From assembly GCF_014649395.1 (NCBI RefSeq), contig NZ_BMSY01000004.1, positions 496,001-560,000 of the forward strand: DNA of 64,000 bases, in the 5' to 3' direction. This stretch comes from Streptomyces aureoverticillatus (GTDB taxonomy: Bacteria > Actinomycetota > Actinomycetes > Streptomycetales > Streptomycetaceae). A model generated the notes under the pieces. The model had not been told where the DNA came from, searched no databases, and saw nothing but the letters and a program-made list of their open reading frames with translations. This document shows positions 24,129 to 32,493 of this stretch, in pieces (position 1 is the first letter of the stretch; each line of letters begins with the position of its first letter). The translations under genes were made by a program, and so were the position numbers.

Positions 24129-24812
24129 CTACGCGTGGGCCGCGGGCGGCGGACCGAGCATCGGCACGAGGAACTGCCGGGCCACCGCCCGCACTTGGTC
24201 CTCGTCGTCGAGGTCGACGACGTGGCTGGGGATGACCAGGAAGGACGCGGAGACCCGCACCATCATCTCGGCCACGAGGTCCACGTCCACGTCGCGGGCG
24301 ACGTTGCCCGCCTGCTGCTCCCGGCGCAGTCTGCCCGCGACGAACTGCTGCACGACGGCAAGGGTGCGGCCGCCGTCGCTGGTCATGGACGGCACGACGA
24401 CATCGGGCTCGGCCTCCATCAGACCGCCGATGAGGGGGTTGCCGCGGATGGCCCGCAGGGAGCTCACGAAGCCGAGGACCACGCGGTCGGCGACGGACTC
24501 GGCGCCTTGGACGTCGACGATGAACTGGTCGAAGTAGCGCCGGAACTCGCGCCGCACGACCTGCTCGACCAGCGCGTCCTTGGAGGCGAACCGGCGGTAG
24601 ACCGTGATCCGGGAGACCCCCGCGCGGCGGGCCACGTCCTCCATGGTGGACCGCCGGATGCCCAGGCGGCGGAACTGCTCGAAGGCGGCGTCGAGCACGC
24701 GGGTGGTCGTCTCGTCGCTGTCGTCGACCCGCTCGGCGGCCTCGGTGAACGCGCGCTCAAGCACCGAGTCCGCATCCTCCGGTGTGACGAGGAAGGGAAA
24801 TGCAGGTTCCAC
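24129..24812 (-). CDS. TetR-family transcriptional regulator
   Basis: This 227-residue protein has its HTH at residues about 36-83 (STMEDVARRAGVSRITVYRRFASKDALVEQVV), a very typical TetR segment, after an unusually long 30-residue N-terminal extension. The C-terminal 140 residues are the helical ligand-binding part. It is divergent from lcp copy 1, with TGATAC/GTATCA symmetry between them, and 90 bp upstream of the acyl-CoA dehydrogenase on the same strand. A TetR-type regulator (LcpR) is known to repress lcp in rubber-degrading actinomycetes, so the same role is likely. Confidence 0.88.
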   Translation of the reverse strand: MEPAFPFLVTPEDADSVLERAFTEAAERVDDSDETTTRVLDAAFEQFRRLGIRRSTMEDVARRAGVSRITVYRRFASKDALVEQVVRREFRRYFDQFIVDVQGAESVADRVVLGFVSSLRAIRGNPLIGGLMEAEPDVVVPSMTSDGGRTLAVVQQFVAGRLRREQQAGNVARDVDVDLVAEMMVRVSASFLVIPSHVVDLDDEDQVRAVARQFLVPMLGPPPAAHA

Positions 24813-24941
24813 AGTCGCCTTTCTTGGGGCGCGGGCCGGTCGACGGCAAGGCCGGTGACTGCGACTCGCTCCACGAGGTCGGCGAGCCGAAGAAGTTGGC
24901 CCCGGAGGCTGGTGCTCCGATCCGGGTTGTGCTTCTCTCGA

Positions 24942-24976
24942 TGATACGCAGCTACAGACTCTGTATCAGAGTATCA
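24942..24976. promoter_or_regulatory. Probable TetR operator upstream of lcp
   Basis: ACTCTGTATCAGAGT at 24958-24972 is a perfect 6-bp palindrome with a 3-bp centre. TGATAC at 24942 pairs with GTATCA at 24963, and a further GTATCA follows at 24971. The cluster of symmetry lies 37-71 bp before the lcp ATG, between it and the divergent TetR gene, where a repressor would block transcription. Confidence 0.6.
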
Positions 24977-25012
24977 GCCAAGGTTGAGGCGACTCAAGGA
25001 GGAGTCCCGGGC

Positions 25013-26242
25013 ATGGACGAACTCAGCAGGCGCAAGATGCTGCTCACGGGTGGAGCGCTGGGTGCGCTCGGAGTGCTCGGCGCGGCCTCACCGGCGGGCG
25101 CGCGGTCCGCCTGGAACTGGGCGGCGAGCGGCTCGGTGGCCGGATCGGGCGCGGGCACCGACCCCCAGTGGGTGTGGGACGACGAGGCCGACCAGCTCCT
25201 CGGCTCGATCCTGCGCCGAGGCGACGTACCGAAGGTCAACAAGTTGCTGCGCACCTGGACCCGCAACGACCAGCCGCTCCCGGACGGACTGCCCGAGGAC
25301 CTGCGGCAGTTCATGGACACGGCACGCCGGCTCCCCTCCTGGGCCGACCGGAACAAGCTCGAGACGGCCGCCCGGTTCAACGAGACCAGGGGTTTCTACC
25401 TCAACGTGCTCAACGGCATCGGTGGCGGCATGCTGAGCACCGCCATCCCCCGCGAGGCGCGCGCCGTCTACTACTCCAAGGGCGGCGCCGACATGGAGGA
25501 CCGGGTCGCCAAGACCAGCAAGCTGGGCTTCGCCGTCGGGGCCCTGGACGCGTACCGGCCCGACGGCACCTGCGTCGTGGAAGCGGTGAAAACCCGGCTC
25601 GTGCACGCCGCCGTACGCAACCTGCTGCCGAAGTCGCCGGGCTGGTCCGACACCAGCGGCGGCCAGAAGATCCCCATCAGCCAGGCCGACATGCTGGTCA
25701 CCTGGCACACACTGCCCACGTACGCGATGCGCAAGATGCGCGAATGGAAGGTCCCGATCACCTCCGCCGAGTCGGCGGCCCACCTGCACGTGTGGCAGGT
25801 GACGGCCCACATGCTCGGCATCAGCGACGAATACATCCCCGCCACCTGGGACGCGGCCGAAGCCCAGTCCAGGCAGCTCCTCGACCCGGTTCTCGGCCCC
25901 ACCCCCGAAGGTGTCGAGCTGACCGACATCCTCCTGGGCCAGCTCGCCGAGCAGACCAGCCCCGGCAGCGTCGACCGTCCCCTCGTCAACGCCTTCGCGC
26001 GCCATCTCGTGGGCGACCGGATCGCCGACTGGGACGGCATCCCCCGCGAGCCGTTCTGGGAGGCGGCCATCAAGACCGCCTGGCCCCCGCTGGTGGCCTT
26101 CCGCGAGGGCGTGATCAAGCTGCCCCTGGTGCCGAAGATCGCCTGGACGATCGACGAGGCGGCCCGCCAGTACATCCTGTTCTACCTCTCCAAGGGGCGC
26201 GAGGTGCACATCGAGATTCCCGACACCAACCGGCCCACCTGA
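25013..26242 (+). CDS. lcp: Latex-clearing protein (rubber oxygenase), copy 1
   Basis: Lcp is a secreted b-type haem dioxygenase that cleaves poly(cis-1,4-isoprene) to oligo-isoprenoids with aldehyde and ketone ends. The protein is 409 residues, with a Tat signal (SRRKMLLTGG) and AAGGAGGAG 8 nt before the ATG. Residues important in the Streptomyces K30 enzyme occur at the same numbers: Glu148, Arg164, Lys167, Thr168 and the haem ligand His198 (RLVHAAVR). The broader MpaB/DUF2236 family shares the fold, but this identity of positions argues for true Lcp. It is followed by a second copy 44 bp downstream and by the oxi genes. Confidence 0.9.
   Translation: MDELSRRKMLLTGGALGALGVLGAASPAGARSAWNWAASGSVAGSGAGTDPQWVWDDEADQLLGSILRRGDVPKVNKLLRTWTRNDQPLPDGLPEDLRQFMDTARRLPSWADRNKLETAARFNETRGFYLNVLNGIGGGMLSTAIPREARAVYYSKGGADMEDRVAKTSKLGFAVGALDAYRPDGTCVVEAVKTRLVHAAVRNLLPKSPGWSDTSGGQKIPISQADMLVTWHTLPTYAMRKMREWKVPITSAESAAHLHVWQVTAHMLGISDEYIPATWDAAEAQSRQLLDPVLGPTPEGVELTDILLGQLAEQTSPGSVDRPLVNAFARHLVGDRIADWDGIPREPFWEAAIKTAWPPLVAFREGVIKLPLVPKIAWTIDEAARQYILFYLSKGREVHIEIPDTNRPT
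25091..25240 (+). repeat. 150-bp block identical to 26365-26514 (lcp copy 1 side)
   Basis: Codons about 27-76 of lcp copy 1 are base-for-base identical to the same part of copy 2, whereas flanking codons differ at many silent and replacement sites. The pattern is that of recent gene conversion between tandem copies. Confidence 0.85.
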
Positions 26243-26286
26243 CCCCGGCACCGCCGGTCACCTGGACGCGAGGAGGCGTTCCGAGC

Positions 26287-27510
26287 ATGGACGAACTCAG
26301 CAGGCGCAAGATGCTGCTCACGGGCGGGGCCCTGGGAGCACTCGGAGCGCTCGGCCTGGCGTCGCCGGCGGGCGCGCGGTCCGCCTGGAACTGGGCGGCG
26401 AGCGGCTCGGTGGCCGGATCGGGCGCGGGCACCGACCCCCAGTGGGTGTGGGACGACGAGGCCGACCAGCTCCTCGGCTCGATCCTGCGCCGAGGCGACG
26501 TACCGAAGGTCAACGAACTGCTGCGCACCTGGACCCGCAACGACCAGCCACTGCCCGCCGGACTCCCCCAGGACCTGCGGCGGTTCATGGACACGGCACG
26601 CCGCCTTCCGCCCTGGGCCGACCAGCGGAAACTCGACACGGCCGCCCGGTTCAACAAGACCAAGGGAATCTATGTCGGCGCCCTCTACGGGCTCGGCAGC
26701 GGCCTGATGAGCACCGCCATCCCCCGCGAGGCGCGCGCCGTCTACTACTCCAAGGGCGGCGCCGACATGAAGGACCGCATCGCCAAGACCGCGAAATTCG
26801 GGTACGACGTCGGGGACCTGGACGCCTATCAGCCCCAGGGTTCCATGATCGTGACCGTGGTGCGGACCCGGCTGGTGCACGCGGCGGTACGCAACCTGCT
26901 GCCGAAGTCGCCGGGCTGGTCCGACACCAGCGGCGGCCAGAGGATCCCCATCAGCCAGGCGGACGTGATGGTCACCTGGCACAGCCTGGCCACCTTCGTC
27001 ATGCGCAAGCTCAAGGACTGGGAGGTGCCGGTCTCCCCTGCCGAGTCCGAGGCCTATCTGCACGTGTGGCAGGTGACCGCGCACATGCTGGGCGTCCGCG
27101 ACGAGTACATCCCCGCCACGTGGGAGGCGGCCAACGCCCAGTCCAAGCAGCTCCTCGACCCGGTCCTCGGCCGCACGGACGAGGGCGTCAAGCTCACCGA
27201 AGTACTCCTCGACATCGTCGCCGAGCTCGACGCCGGTGTGACCCGGCCTCTGGTCAGCGCCTTCTCCCGGTATACGCTCGGCGACCGGATCGGCGACATG
27301 ATCGGACTGTCCCGGGAGCCGTTCTGGCAGCCGCTGATCTCGACGGCCTGGCCGCTCCTGGTGGCCTTCCGGGAGAAGCTGATCCCCCTGCCCCTGGTCC
27401 CCGAGGCCGCCTGGGCCATGGAGGAGGCCATCCGCAAGTTCGTCCTGCTCTTCCTGTCCGAGGGTCGGCCCATCCATCTTGAGATCCCGGACGCGAACCG
27501 ACCACACTGA
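26287..27510 (+). CDS. lcp: Latex-clearing protein (rubber oxygenase), copy 2
   Basis: 407 residues, colinear with copy 1 and without gaps through at least residue 200. It again has a Tat signal and keeps Glu148, Arg164, Lys167, Thr168 and His198. The two diverge between residues 120-145 (start of the substrate-access side) and around 180-192, while 150 bp near the 5' end are identical. The GAGGAGG ribosome site is about 10 nt before the ATG. Two enzymes may differ in product length or secretion; the same operon and regulator likely drive both. Confidence 0.9.
   Translation: MDELSRRKMLLTGGALGALGALGLASPAGARSAWNWAASGSVAGSGAGTDPQWVWDDEADQLLGSILRRGDVPKVNELLRTWTRNDQPLPAGLPQDLRRFMDTARRLPPWADQRKLDTAARFNKTKGIYVGALYGLGSGLMSTAIPREARAVYYSKGGADMKDRIAKTAKFGYDVGDLDAYQPQGSMIVTVVRTRLVHAAVRNLLPKSPGWSDTSGGQRIPISQADVMVTWHSLATFVMRKLKDWEVPVSPAESEAYLHVWQVTAHMLGVRDEYIPATWEAANAQSKQLLDPVLGRTDEGVKLTEVLLDIVAELDAGVTRPLVSAFSRYTLGDRIGDMIGLSREPFWQPLISTAWPLLVAFREKLIPLPLVPEAAWAMEEAIRKFVLLFLSEGRPIHLEIPDANRPH
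26365..26514 (+). repeat. 150-bp block identical to 25091-25240 (lcp copy 2 side)
   Basis: This is the partner of the identical block in copy 1. A second, shorter shared stretch of about 50 bp surrounds the codons for IPREARAVYYSKGGADM in both genes. Confidence 0.85.
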
Positions 27511-27517
27511 GCCGGGC

Positions 27518-27612
27518 GAACCACACGCACCACACGTATGACACGCACTCGTACGGCAGGCACTGCACGCACTGCACCGCACCGCACACACGGAACGCAC
27601 CGCACACACCGT
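27518..27612 (+). repeat. CA-rich low-complexity leader before oxiB
   Basis: The gap between lcp copy 2 and oxiB is dominated by CAC, CGCAC and ACACG repeats, with almost no G on the top strand. It may be a slippage product. Such an unstructured stretch could also affect transcription read-through or translation of oxiB. Confidence 0.5.
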
Positions 27613-27653
27613 CGAGATGGGGCGAAGATGAACTACGCGGTATGGGGCAGGCG

Positions 27654-30017
27654 ATGACCAGAGCTGATCGTTCGCTTGAGTCCAACGAGGTCGATGATGT
27701 CGATGATGTCGAGTCCGGTGTGCCCGGCCTCGGGCGGCGTCGGTTTCTCGGTTATGTGCTGGTCGCTCCGACCCTGGTGACCGCCGCCGAACTCGCCCCG
27801 GCACCAACGGCAGCGGCGGAGACCGCGGCAGCGGAGACGTCGTCGCGGGGTCTTCCGTCGCCGGAGATCACCGAACTGGTCGACCTCAACGACGTGATGA
27901 CCCTGGCGGCACTGCCGACCTCGAATCTGATCACCATCGAGGTCCACCAGGACGGCACCGTGTCCTTCGCCCTGCCCCGCGCCGAGGTCGGCCAGGGCAT
28001 CACCACCTCGACAGCCATGCTGATCGCCGAGGAGATGGACCTCCCCGTCGACCGGGTACGCGTCACGCTGGCCGACGCTCGCCCCGAGCTGCTGTTCAAC
28101 CAGCTCACCGGCGCCTCCAACACCACCATCTCCACCTACACCCCCGTCCGCGTCGCCGCCGCCGTCGCCCGGGGACGGCTCCTTGAGGCCGCGGCACGCG
28201 AACTCGGCGTGCCGATCGGCGACTTGAAGCTGAAGGCCGGCGTCGTCACGGCTCCGGGAGGCGGCCGCGTCGGTATCGGGGAGCTGGCCGAGAAGGCCGC
28301 CGGAGTCAAGGCGCGGCGGGTGTCCGTAGAGCTCAAGGAGCGCGAGCAGTTCAAGGTCATCGGCCGGCCGCACAACCGCATCGACGCGCTCGCCGCCGTC
28401 ACCGGCCGCAAGAAGTTCGCCCTGGACCTCGACGTCCCGGACGCCAAGCCGACCATGGTGTGCCGTCCGCCGACCATCAACGGCAAGGTCGGCTCCGTGG
28501 CCAACCTCGACGAGGTCCGCGCCATGACCGGCGTCACCGACGTCGCGGTCGTCTCCACCGGCGTCGCGGTGCGCGCGCGGACCTTCGGCCAGTGCGTCAA
28601 TGCCGTCCGCGCCCTGCGCGTGACCTGGAGACCCGGTACCGCGGAGGGCAAGTCCGACGAGTCGGTCCTCAAGACGCTGAAGGCGGCCGAGCCACCACTC
28701 GGGCTGCCGCCGCTGACGCCGTCGGTGGAGGCCAGGTTCACCTTTCACTTCCGCAGCAACAGCGCGCTGGAACCCAACTGCGCGATAGCCGACGTCCGGC
28801 CGGACCGGGCCGAGATATGGTCGGGCCTCAAAGCGCCGATCGTCGCCAAGCAGGCCATCGCCGCCCGCCTCAAGCTCCCGCCCCACGCGGTGACCGTGCA
28901 CGTCACCGAGGGCGGCGGCTCCTTCGGCCGCAAACTCTTCTTCGACGCCGCGCTGGAAGCGGCCGAGATATCCCAGAAGATCGGCAAACCCGTCAAGCTC
29001 ATGTGGCACCGGGCCGACGACTCCCGCCAGGGACGCACCCACCCCATGGCCACCTCACGCGTCCGCGCCGCGTACCTCGGCAACACCGTCCTCAGCTACA
29101 CACAACGCCACACCAGCGTGTCCACCGACCTCGGCCACGGGCTCGGCGAGGTCTTCACCGCCCTGGCCGCGAAGCTCCCCGTCGGCGACATCGGCTTCTC
29201 CCAGACCTTCTTCCACCTCTCCCAGTCCATGCCCTACGACTTCGGGCACCACAGCCGCCTGCTCAACGAGACCGACAAGACCTTCAACACCGGCAGCATG
29301 CGCGGCGTCTACTCCCCCGACGTGGTGTGTGCCCGCGAGCTCGTCGTCGACCAACTCGCCACGAAGATGGGCAAGGATCCTTTCCGGTTCCGCCGCGACT
29401 TCCTACGCGGCGAGCGGGACCGGGCGGTCCTGGAGAAGGTGGCCGAGGCCGGGAACTGGGGCCGTACGATGCCGGCCGACACCGCGCAGGGCATCGCCTT
29501 CCACTCCGAATACCACTTCGCCAGCGCCGTCCTCGTGGAGATCGACTGCCGTCCCGAGACCGTCAACCGCCCCATCCGCGACGGCGTCACCGGCCCCCGC
29601 GTCACCAAGGCCGTCCTCGCCGTGGACGCCGGCCTCACCGTCAACCCCCGCGGCCTGGAGGCCCAGATGATGGGCTGCCTCATGGACGGCATCGCCCAGA
29701 CCCTCACCTCGAGCCTGCACCTGCGCGACGGGTACTTCCTCGAAGCCAGCTGGGACAACTACTTCTACACCCGGCAGTGGAACACACCGCCCGAACTGAA
29801 GATCATCGTCATGCCGTCCACGACCGACGAACCCGGCGGCGCCGGGGAACTCGGCGTCGCCACCGCCATGGCCGCCGTCGCCTGCGCCTACGGCCGCGCC
29901 ACGGGCACCATGCCGACCAGCTTCCCCCTCAACCACGGCACCCTCTCCTTCGTACCGAAGCCGACCGTCCCGCCCATCCCCGCCTCCCCCTCCGACGGCC
30001 TGGACCACACCCGCTGA
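27654..30017 (+). CDS. oxiB: Molybdenum hydroxylase large subunit (isoquinoline 1-oxidoreductase beta type)
   Basis: The protein is 787 residues from the ATG at 27654, which has GGGGCAG before it; an in-frame ATG at 27642 lacks a ribosome site. A Tat signal (GRRRFLGYV, residues 27-35) implies export of the folded, cofactor-loaded complex. Molybdopterin-binding segments include EVGQGITTSTAMLIAEE and EGGGSFGRK. The presumed catalytic Glu is in GGAGELGVATAM near the C-terminus. In Streptomyces K30, lcp is clustered with oxiB and oxiA, proposed to oxidise the aldehydes released from rubber. The same order here supports that role. Confidence 0.87.
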   Translation: MTRADRSLESNEVDDVDDVESGVPGLGRRRFLGYVLVAPTLVTAAELAPAPTAAAETAAAETSSRGLPSPEITELVDLNDVMTLAALPTSNLITIEVHQDGTVSFALPRAEVGQGITTSTAMLIAEEMDLPVDRVRVTLADARPELLFNQLTGASNTTISTYTPVRVAAAVARGRLLEAAARELGVPIGDLKLKAGVVTAPGGGRVGIGELAEKAAGVKARRVSVELKEREQFKVIGRPHNRIDALAAVTGRKKFALDLDVPDAKPTMVCRPPTINGKVGSVANLDEVRAMTGVTDVAVVSTGVAVRARTFGQCVNAVRALRVTWRPGTAEGKSDESVLKTLKAAEPPLGLPPLTPSVEARFTFHFRSNSALEPNCAIADVRPDRAEIWSGLKAPIVAKQAIAARLKLPPHAVTVHVTEGGGSFGRKLFFDAALEAAEISQKIGKPVKLMWHRADDSRQGRTHPMATSRVRAAYLGNTVLSYTQRHTSVSTDLGHGLGEVFTALAAKLPVGDIGFSQTFFHLSQSMPYDFGHHSRLLNETDKTFNTGSMRGVYSPDVVCARELVVDQLATKMGKDPFRFRRDFLRGERDRAVLEKVAEAGNWGRTMPADTAQGIAFHSEYHFASAVLVEIDCRPETVNRPIRDGVTGPRVTKAVLAVDAGLTVNPRGLEAQMMGCLMDGIAQTLTSSLHLRDGYFLEASWDNYFYTRQWNTPPELKIIVMPSTTDEPGGAGELGVATAMAAVACAYGRATGTMPTSFPLNHGTLSFVPKPTVPPIPASPSDGLDHTR

Positions 30018-30048
30018 ACCACCCACCCACTGACAGCTTGGAGATTCC

Positions 30049-30525
30049 GTGCCCGAGCACACCTTCCGCCTCAACGGCGAGCAGGTCACCGTCGAAGCCG
30101 ACGACGACGAGCGACTGCTGTGGGTGCTGCGCGACATCCTCGGCGTCACCGGACCCAAATACGGCTGCGGCATCAACGTCTGCAAAGCCTGCACCAGCCA
30201 CCTCAACGGCAAGGCCGCCAACCCCTGCGCCATCCCCGTCAAGAACCTCCGCCCGACCGACGAAGTCACCACCATCGAGGGCCTCCCGGCCACCGCAGGC
30301 ACCGACCTGCACCCCATGCAACAAGCCTGGCTGGACCAGGACGTCGCCCAGTGCGGCTACTGCCAACCCGGCCAGATCATGACCGCCGTCGCCCTCGTCC
30401 GCCGCCTCGCCCGGGAAGGCCGACAGATCACCGACGCCGACCTCGACGGCATCCGCAACATCTGCCGTTGCGGGACGTACTTCCGGATCCGCGAAGCGAT
30501 CCGGGCAGGCGCCGAGAACATGTGA
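30049..30525 (+). CDS. oxiA: Molybdenum hydroxylase small subunit, two [2Fe-2S] clusters
   Basis: 158 residues with a GTG start after TTGGAG. The ferredoxin-type cluster ligands are in GCGINVCKAC plus a Cys about 15 residues later. The helical-domain cluster uses QCGYCQPGQ and CRCGTY. It transfers electrons from the molybdenum site of the large subunit to an external acceptor. It has no signal of its own and would ride through the Tat pathway with OxiB. It lies 31 bp downstream of oxiB. Confidence 0.9.
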   Translation: MPEHTFRLNGEQVTVEADDDERLLWVLRDILGVTGPKYGCGINVCKACTSHLNGKAANPCAIPVKNLRPTDEVTTIEGLPATAGTDLHPMQQAWLDQDVAQCGYCQPGQIMTAVALVRRLAREGRQITDADLDGIRNICRCGTYFRIREAIRAGAENM

Positions 30526-30534
30526 GGGATCGAC

Positions 30535-31062
30535 ATGAACGCACAGCTCCCTGGCGTGCCCGACCATGCCTGGCTGGGTGCCCCGATCGACGCCCGCTCG
30601 CTCTTCGCCCCTGAGCACGCCGCACTGATGGCCACGCTGCGCGGTCTGGCACCCGCCGACTGGAGCAAGGAGGCGGTGCCCGGCTGGAGCGTGCGTGATC
30701 TCGCCGCGCACCTCCTGGGCGACTTCTACGGGCGCCTCGCCCGGGACCGCGACGGACACCAGGAAGGCCCCGCCTTCACCCTGGACCTGATCGGCGGGCA
30801 GGTCGCCCGGTTCTTCGGGACTACCAGGCCCGACGCGCCGTCGCTGGGGGTGTCCTGGGCCGCCACCGCCACCGAGGACCGCTGGTCCCTGGCCGAGATC
30901 GCGACCGAGCACCCCACGGCGACCCTGTCCCTGGACGCGGAGACCGCTTGGCAGCTGTGCGCCCGCCGCGTTCAGCCGGGCACCGCCCTGGCCCGCGCCC
31001 GCGTACACGGCGACCGTCAACTGGCCGAAGCCGCCTGCCAGATCGTGTCCATCATCTACTGA
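30535..31062 (+). pseudogene. Internally shortened maleylpyruvate-isomerase-like (DinB-fold) remnant
   Basis: The 175-residue reading frame begins like a mycothiol-dependent maleylpyruvate isomerase family protein (ATLRGLAPADWSKEAVPGWSVRDLAAHLL). It ends like its C-terminal domain (TATEDRWSLAEI to ARVHGDRQLAEAACQIVSI). Full members are about 260-290 residues. Two central stretches appear to be missing, after GPAFT and after SLGVSWA, both in frame. The metal-binding His of the N-terminal part is partly kept but most of the core is gone. It is either a decayed gene that stayed in frame or a reduced protein. It starts 9 bp after oxiA. Confidence 0.6.
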
Positions 31063-31116
31063 CGGCGATGGCGATGCCGGACGGGACTGCGGACTGCGGA
31101 CTGCGGTGCATACGCT

Positions 31117-31461
31117 CTACGGCGCCCCGGGACCGAACCACACACTGTTGGGACGGTAGGTTCCCCAGGTCACACCCGTCCCCGCCGGTACGACTTCCTT
31201 GGTGCCCTGACAGCGGAAGACGCCGGAGCCTGTGTACAGCGTGGCCTTGCTGTCCGTCTGGTTGTCGACGCCGAGCGAGGTCCTGGTGAGGTCGAGGCAG
31301 ATGCCGTCCGGGGGGTTGAGCATTAAGTTGTTCGATCCGTCGGTGCCGGTGTAGTAGAACCTGCCGGTGGCGGCCTGGCTGCTGGTGGGCAGGGCGGTGG
31401 CCAGCGCCAGCGCGGCACAGGCGGCGAGCAGACTGCGGACGGTCCTCTTCTGTACTGCCAT
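31117..31461 (-). CDS. Small secreted protein, unknown function
   Basis: 114 residues with a clear signal peptide (basic MAVQKRTVRS, hydrophobic stretch, cleavage after SQAA). The mature part is about 80 residues with two Cys (GICLDL and VFRCQG) that could form one disulfide, and is rich in Gly, Thr and Asn. I do not recognise a family. The 3' end converges on the remnant gene 55 bp away. Confidence 0.65.
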   Translation of the reverse strand: MAVQKRTVRSLLAACAALALATALPTSSQAATGRFYYTGTDGSNNLMLNPPDGICLDLTRTSLGVDNQTDSKATLYTGSGVFRCQGTKEVVPAGTGVTWGTYRPNSVWFGPGAP

Positions 31462-31797
31462 GGCGTCGCTCCTCGACGATGGGGCCTCAGTGGTCGTGGC
31501 GAGGCGTGCCGGGCTGCCGCTCCGACTACGGAGGAAGGCAGCGTATGGAGGAAGGCGGCCTTCACCCCCTTCACCCTTGAGGGTCCACCGCCTGCGCCGA
31601 CCCGCTGAAGGGCCCGTTCCGTAAACCCCTCGTTCGGTGCATGCCGAGGTGCGGGTACGAACGCCTGGCGCCTCCTGGGCCGTTGCGTCCCGCGCGGCGC
31701 GCGCTCGGGCGCCATCCGAAGGACCGCGGCGCGCCGCTGCGGGCCTGCCGAAGAGCGGGCGCCGGTCTCGCCGTCACCCGCCCGGTGGCGTCCGGGC
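31462..31797. other. Intergenic region, no gene seen
   Basis: These 336 bp lie between two reverse-strand genes and must hold the promoter of the small secreted protein and the 3' end of the DUF1707 transcript. Open frames here lack Streptomyces codon bias. No convincing hairpin or operator was found. Confidence 0.5.
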
Positions 31798-32349
31798 TCA
31801 GCGCCGTGCGCGGCGGACCTTCAGCCGTCCCATTCCCATGGTCCCGGAGATCCTGATCTTCGGCCCGCCGGGGCGGGAGGGCTGCCCGGTCTTGTCGTGC
31901 GGGTCCTTCCACACGCCCCGCAGCCCGTTCATGTCGACGTCCGCGTCGCGAGGCACCGTGATCTTGGCCCGGCCGGTGCCGAGTTGCAGCTCGATGTCGA
32001 TCACCGGATGTTCGATGACCGCCCGGGACAGGTCCAGGTGCACCCGCCCCATCGAGGACTCGACCTTGAGGGTGCGCGGGACCCGCCAGGCGCCGCTCCG
32101 TTTGATCCGGCCGGTCATGGCGCCGATCGTGGCGGTGGTGTCCGCCTCCTTCGCCGCCGGGAGCGGGAGCGAGGCCAGGGCCGGCGCGAGGTCGTCGTGC
32201 GTCTTGGCGGTCAGTGCCCGGTCGAGGCGGTCGTCCATCTCCTCGTGCGAGATGTGCCCTTCGGCGTACGCCTCGCGCAGGCGCTGCACGGCCGCTTCGC
32301 GGTCGTCTTCACTGAGCACGGGCGATGGGTTCTCAGGCAGGGCGGTCAC
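31798..32349 (-). CDS. DUF1707 domain protein
   Basis: 183 residues. The N-terminal DUF1707 domain (residues about 12-65) has the SHOCT-like pattern [35 protein letters not shown] strand-rich C-terminal half follows ([29 protein letters not shown]), similar to cell-wall-active-antibiotic-response-type domains. There is no membrane segment, unlike many DUF1707 proteins. Function is unknown. It is divergent from the LuxR-type regulator. Confidence 0.82.
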   Translation of the reverse strand: MTALPENPSPVLSEDDREAAVQRLREAYAEGHISHEEMDDRLDRALTAKTHDDLAPALASLPLPAAKEADTTATIGAMTGRIKRSGAWRVPRTLKVESSMGRVHLDLSRAVIEHPVIDIELQLGTGRAKITVPRDADVDMNGLRGVWKDPHDKTGQPSRPGGPKIRISGTMGMGRLKVRRARR

Positions 32350-32493
32350 CGTTCCACTTTAGTGCCCGCCACCGCGTCACCGAAGACCCCTGATCCCGTT
32401 AACAGAGCGCATTCGGGCGCCTACGCTCTGACTCGACGGCGATGCGTGGCGCGAGCGGCGGCCGAGACGGTGGACGACGGGCACGGGGGCGGC

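Noticed and set aside
25013..27510. The lcp genes as generic MpaB-family oxygenases of unknown role
   Set aside because: Residue numbering of the K30 catalytic residues, Tat signals and linkage to oxiB-oxiA favour true latex-clearing proteins.
31571..31912. 113-residue reverse frame in the gap before DUF1707
   Set aside because: It overlaps the end of the DUF1707 gene in another frame, is Arg/Pro-rich and has no ribosome site.
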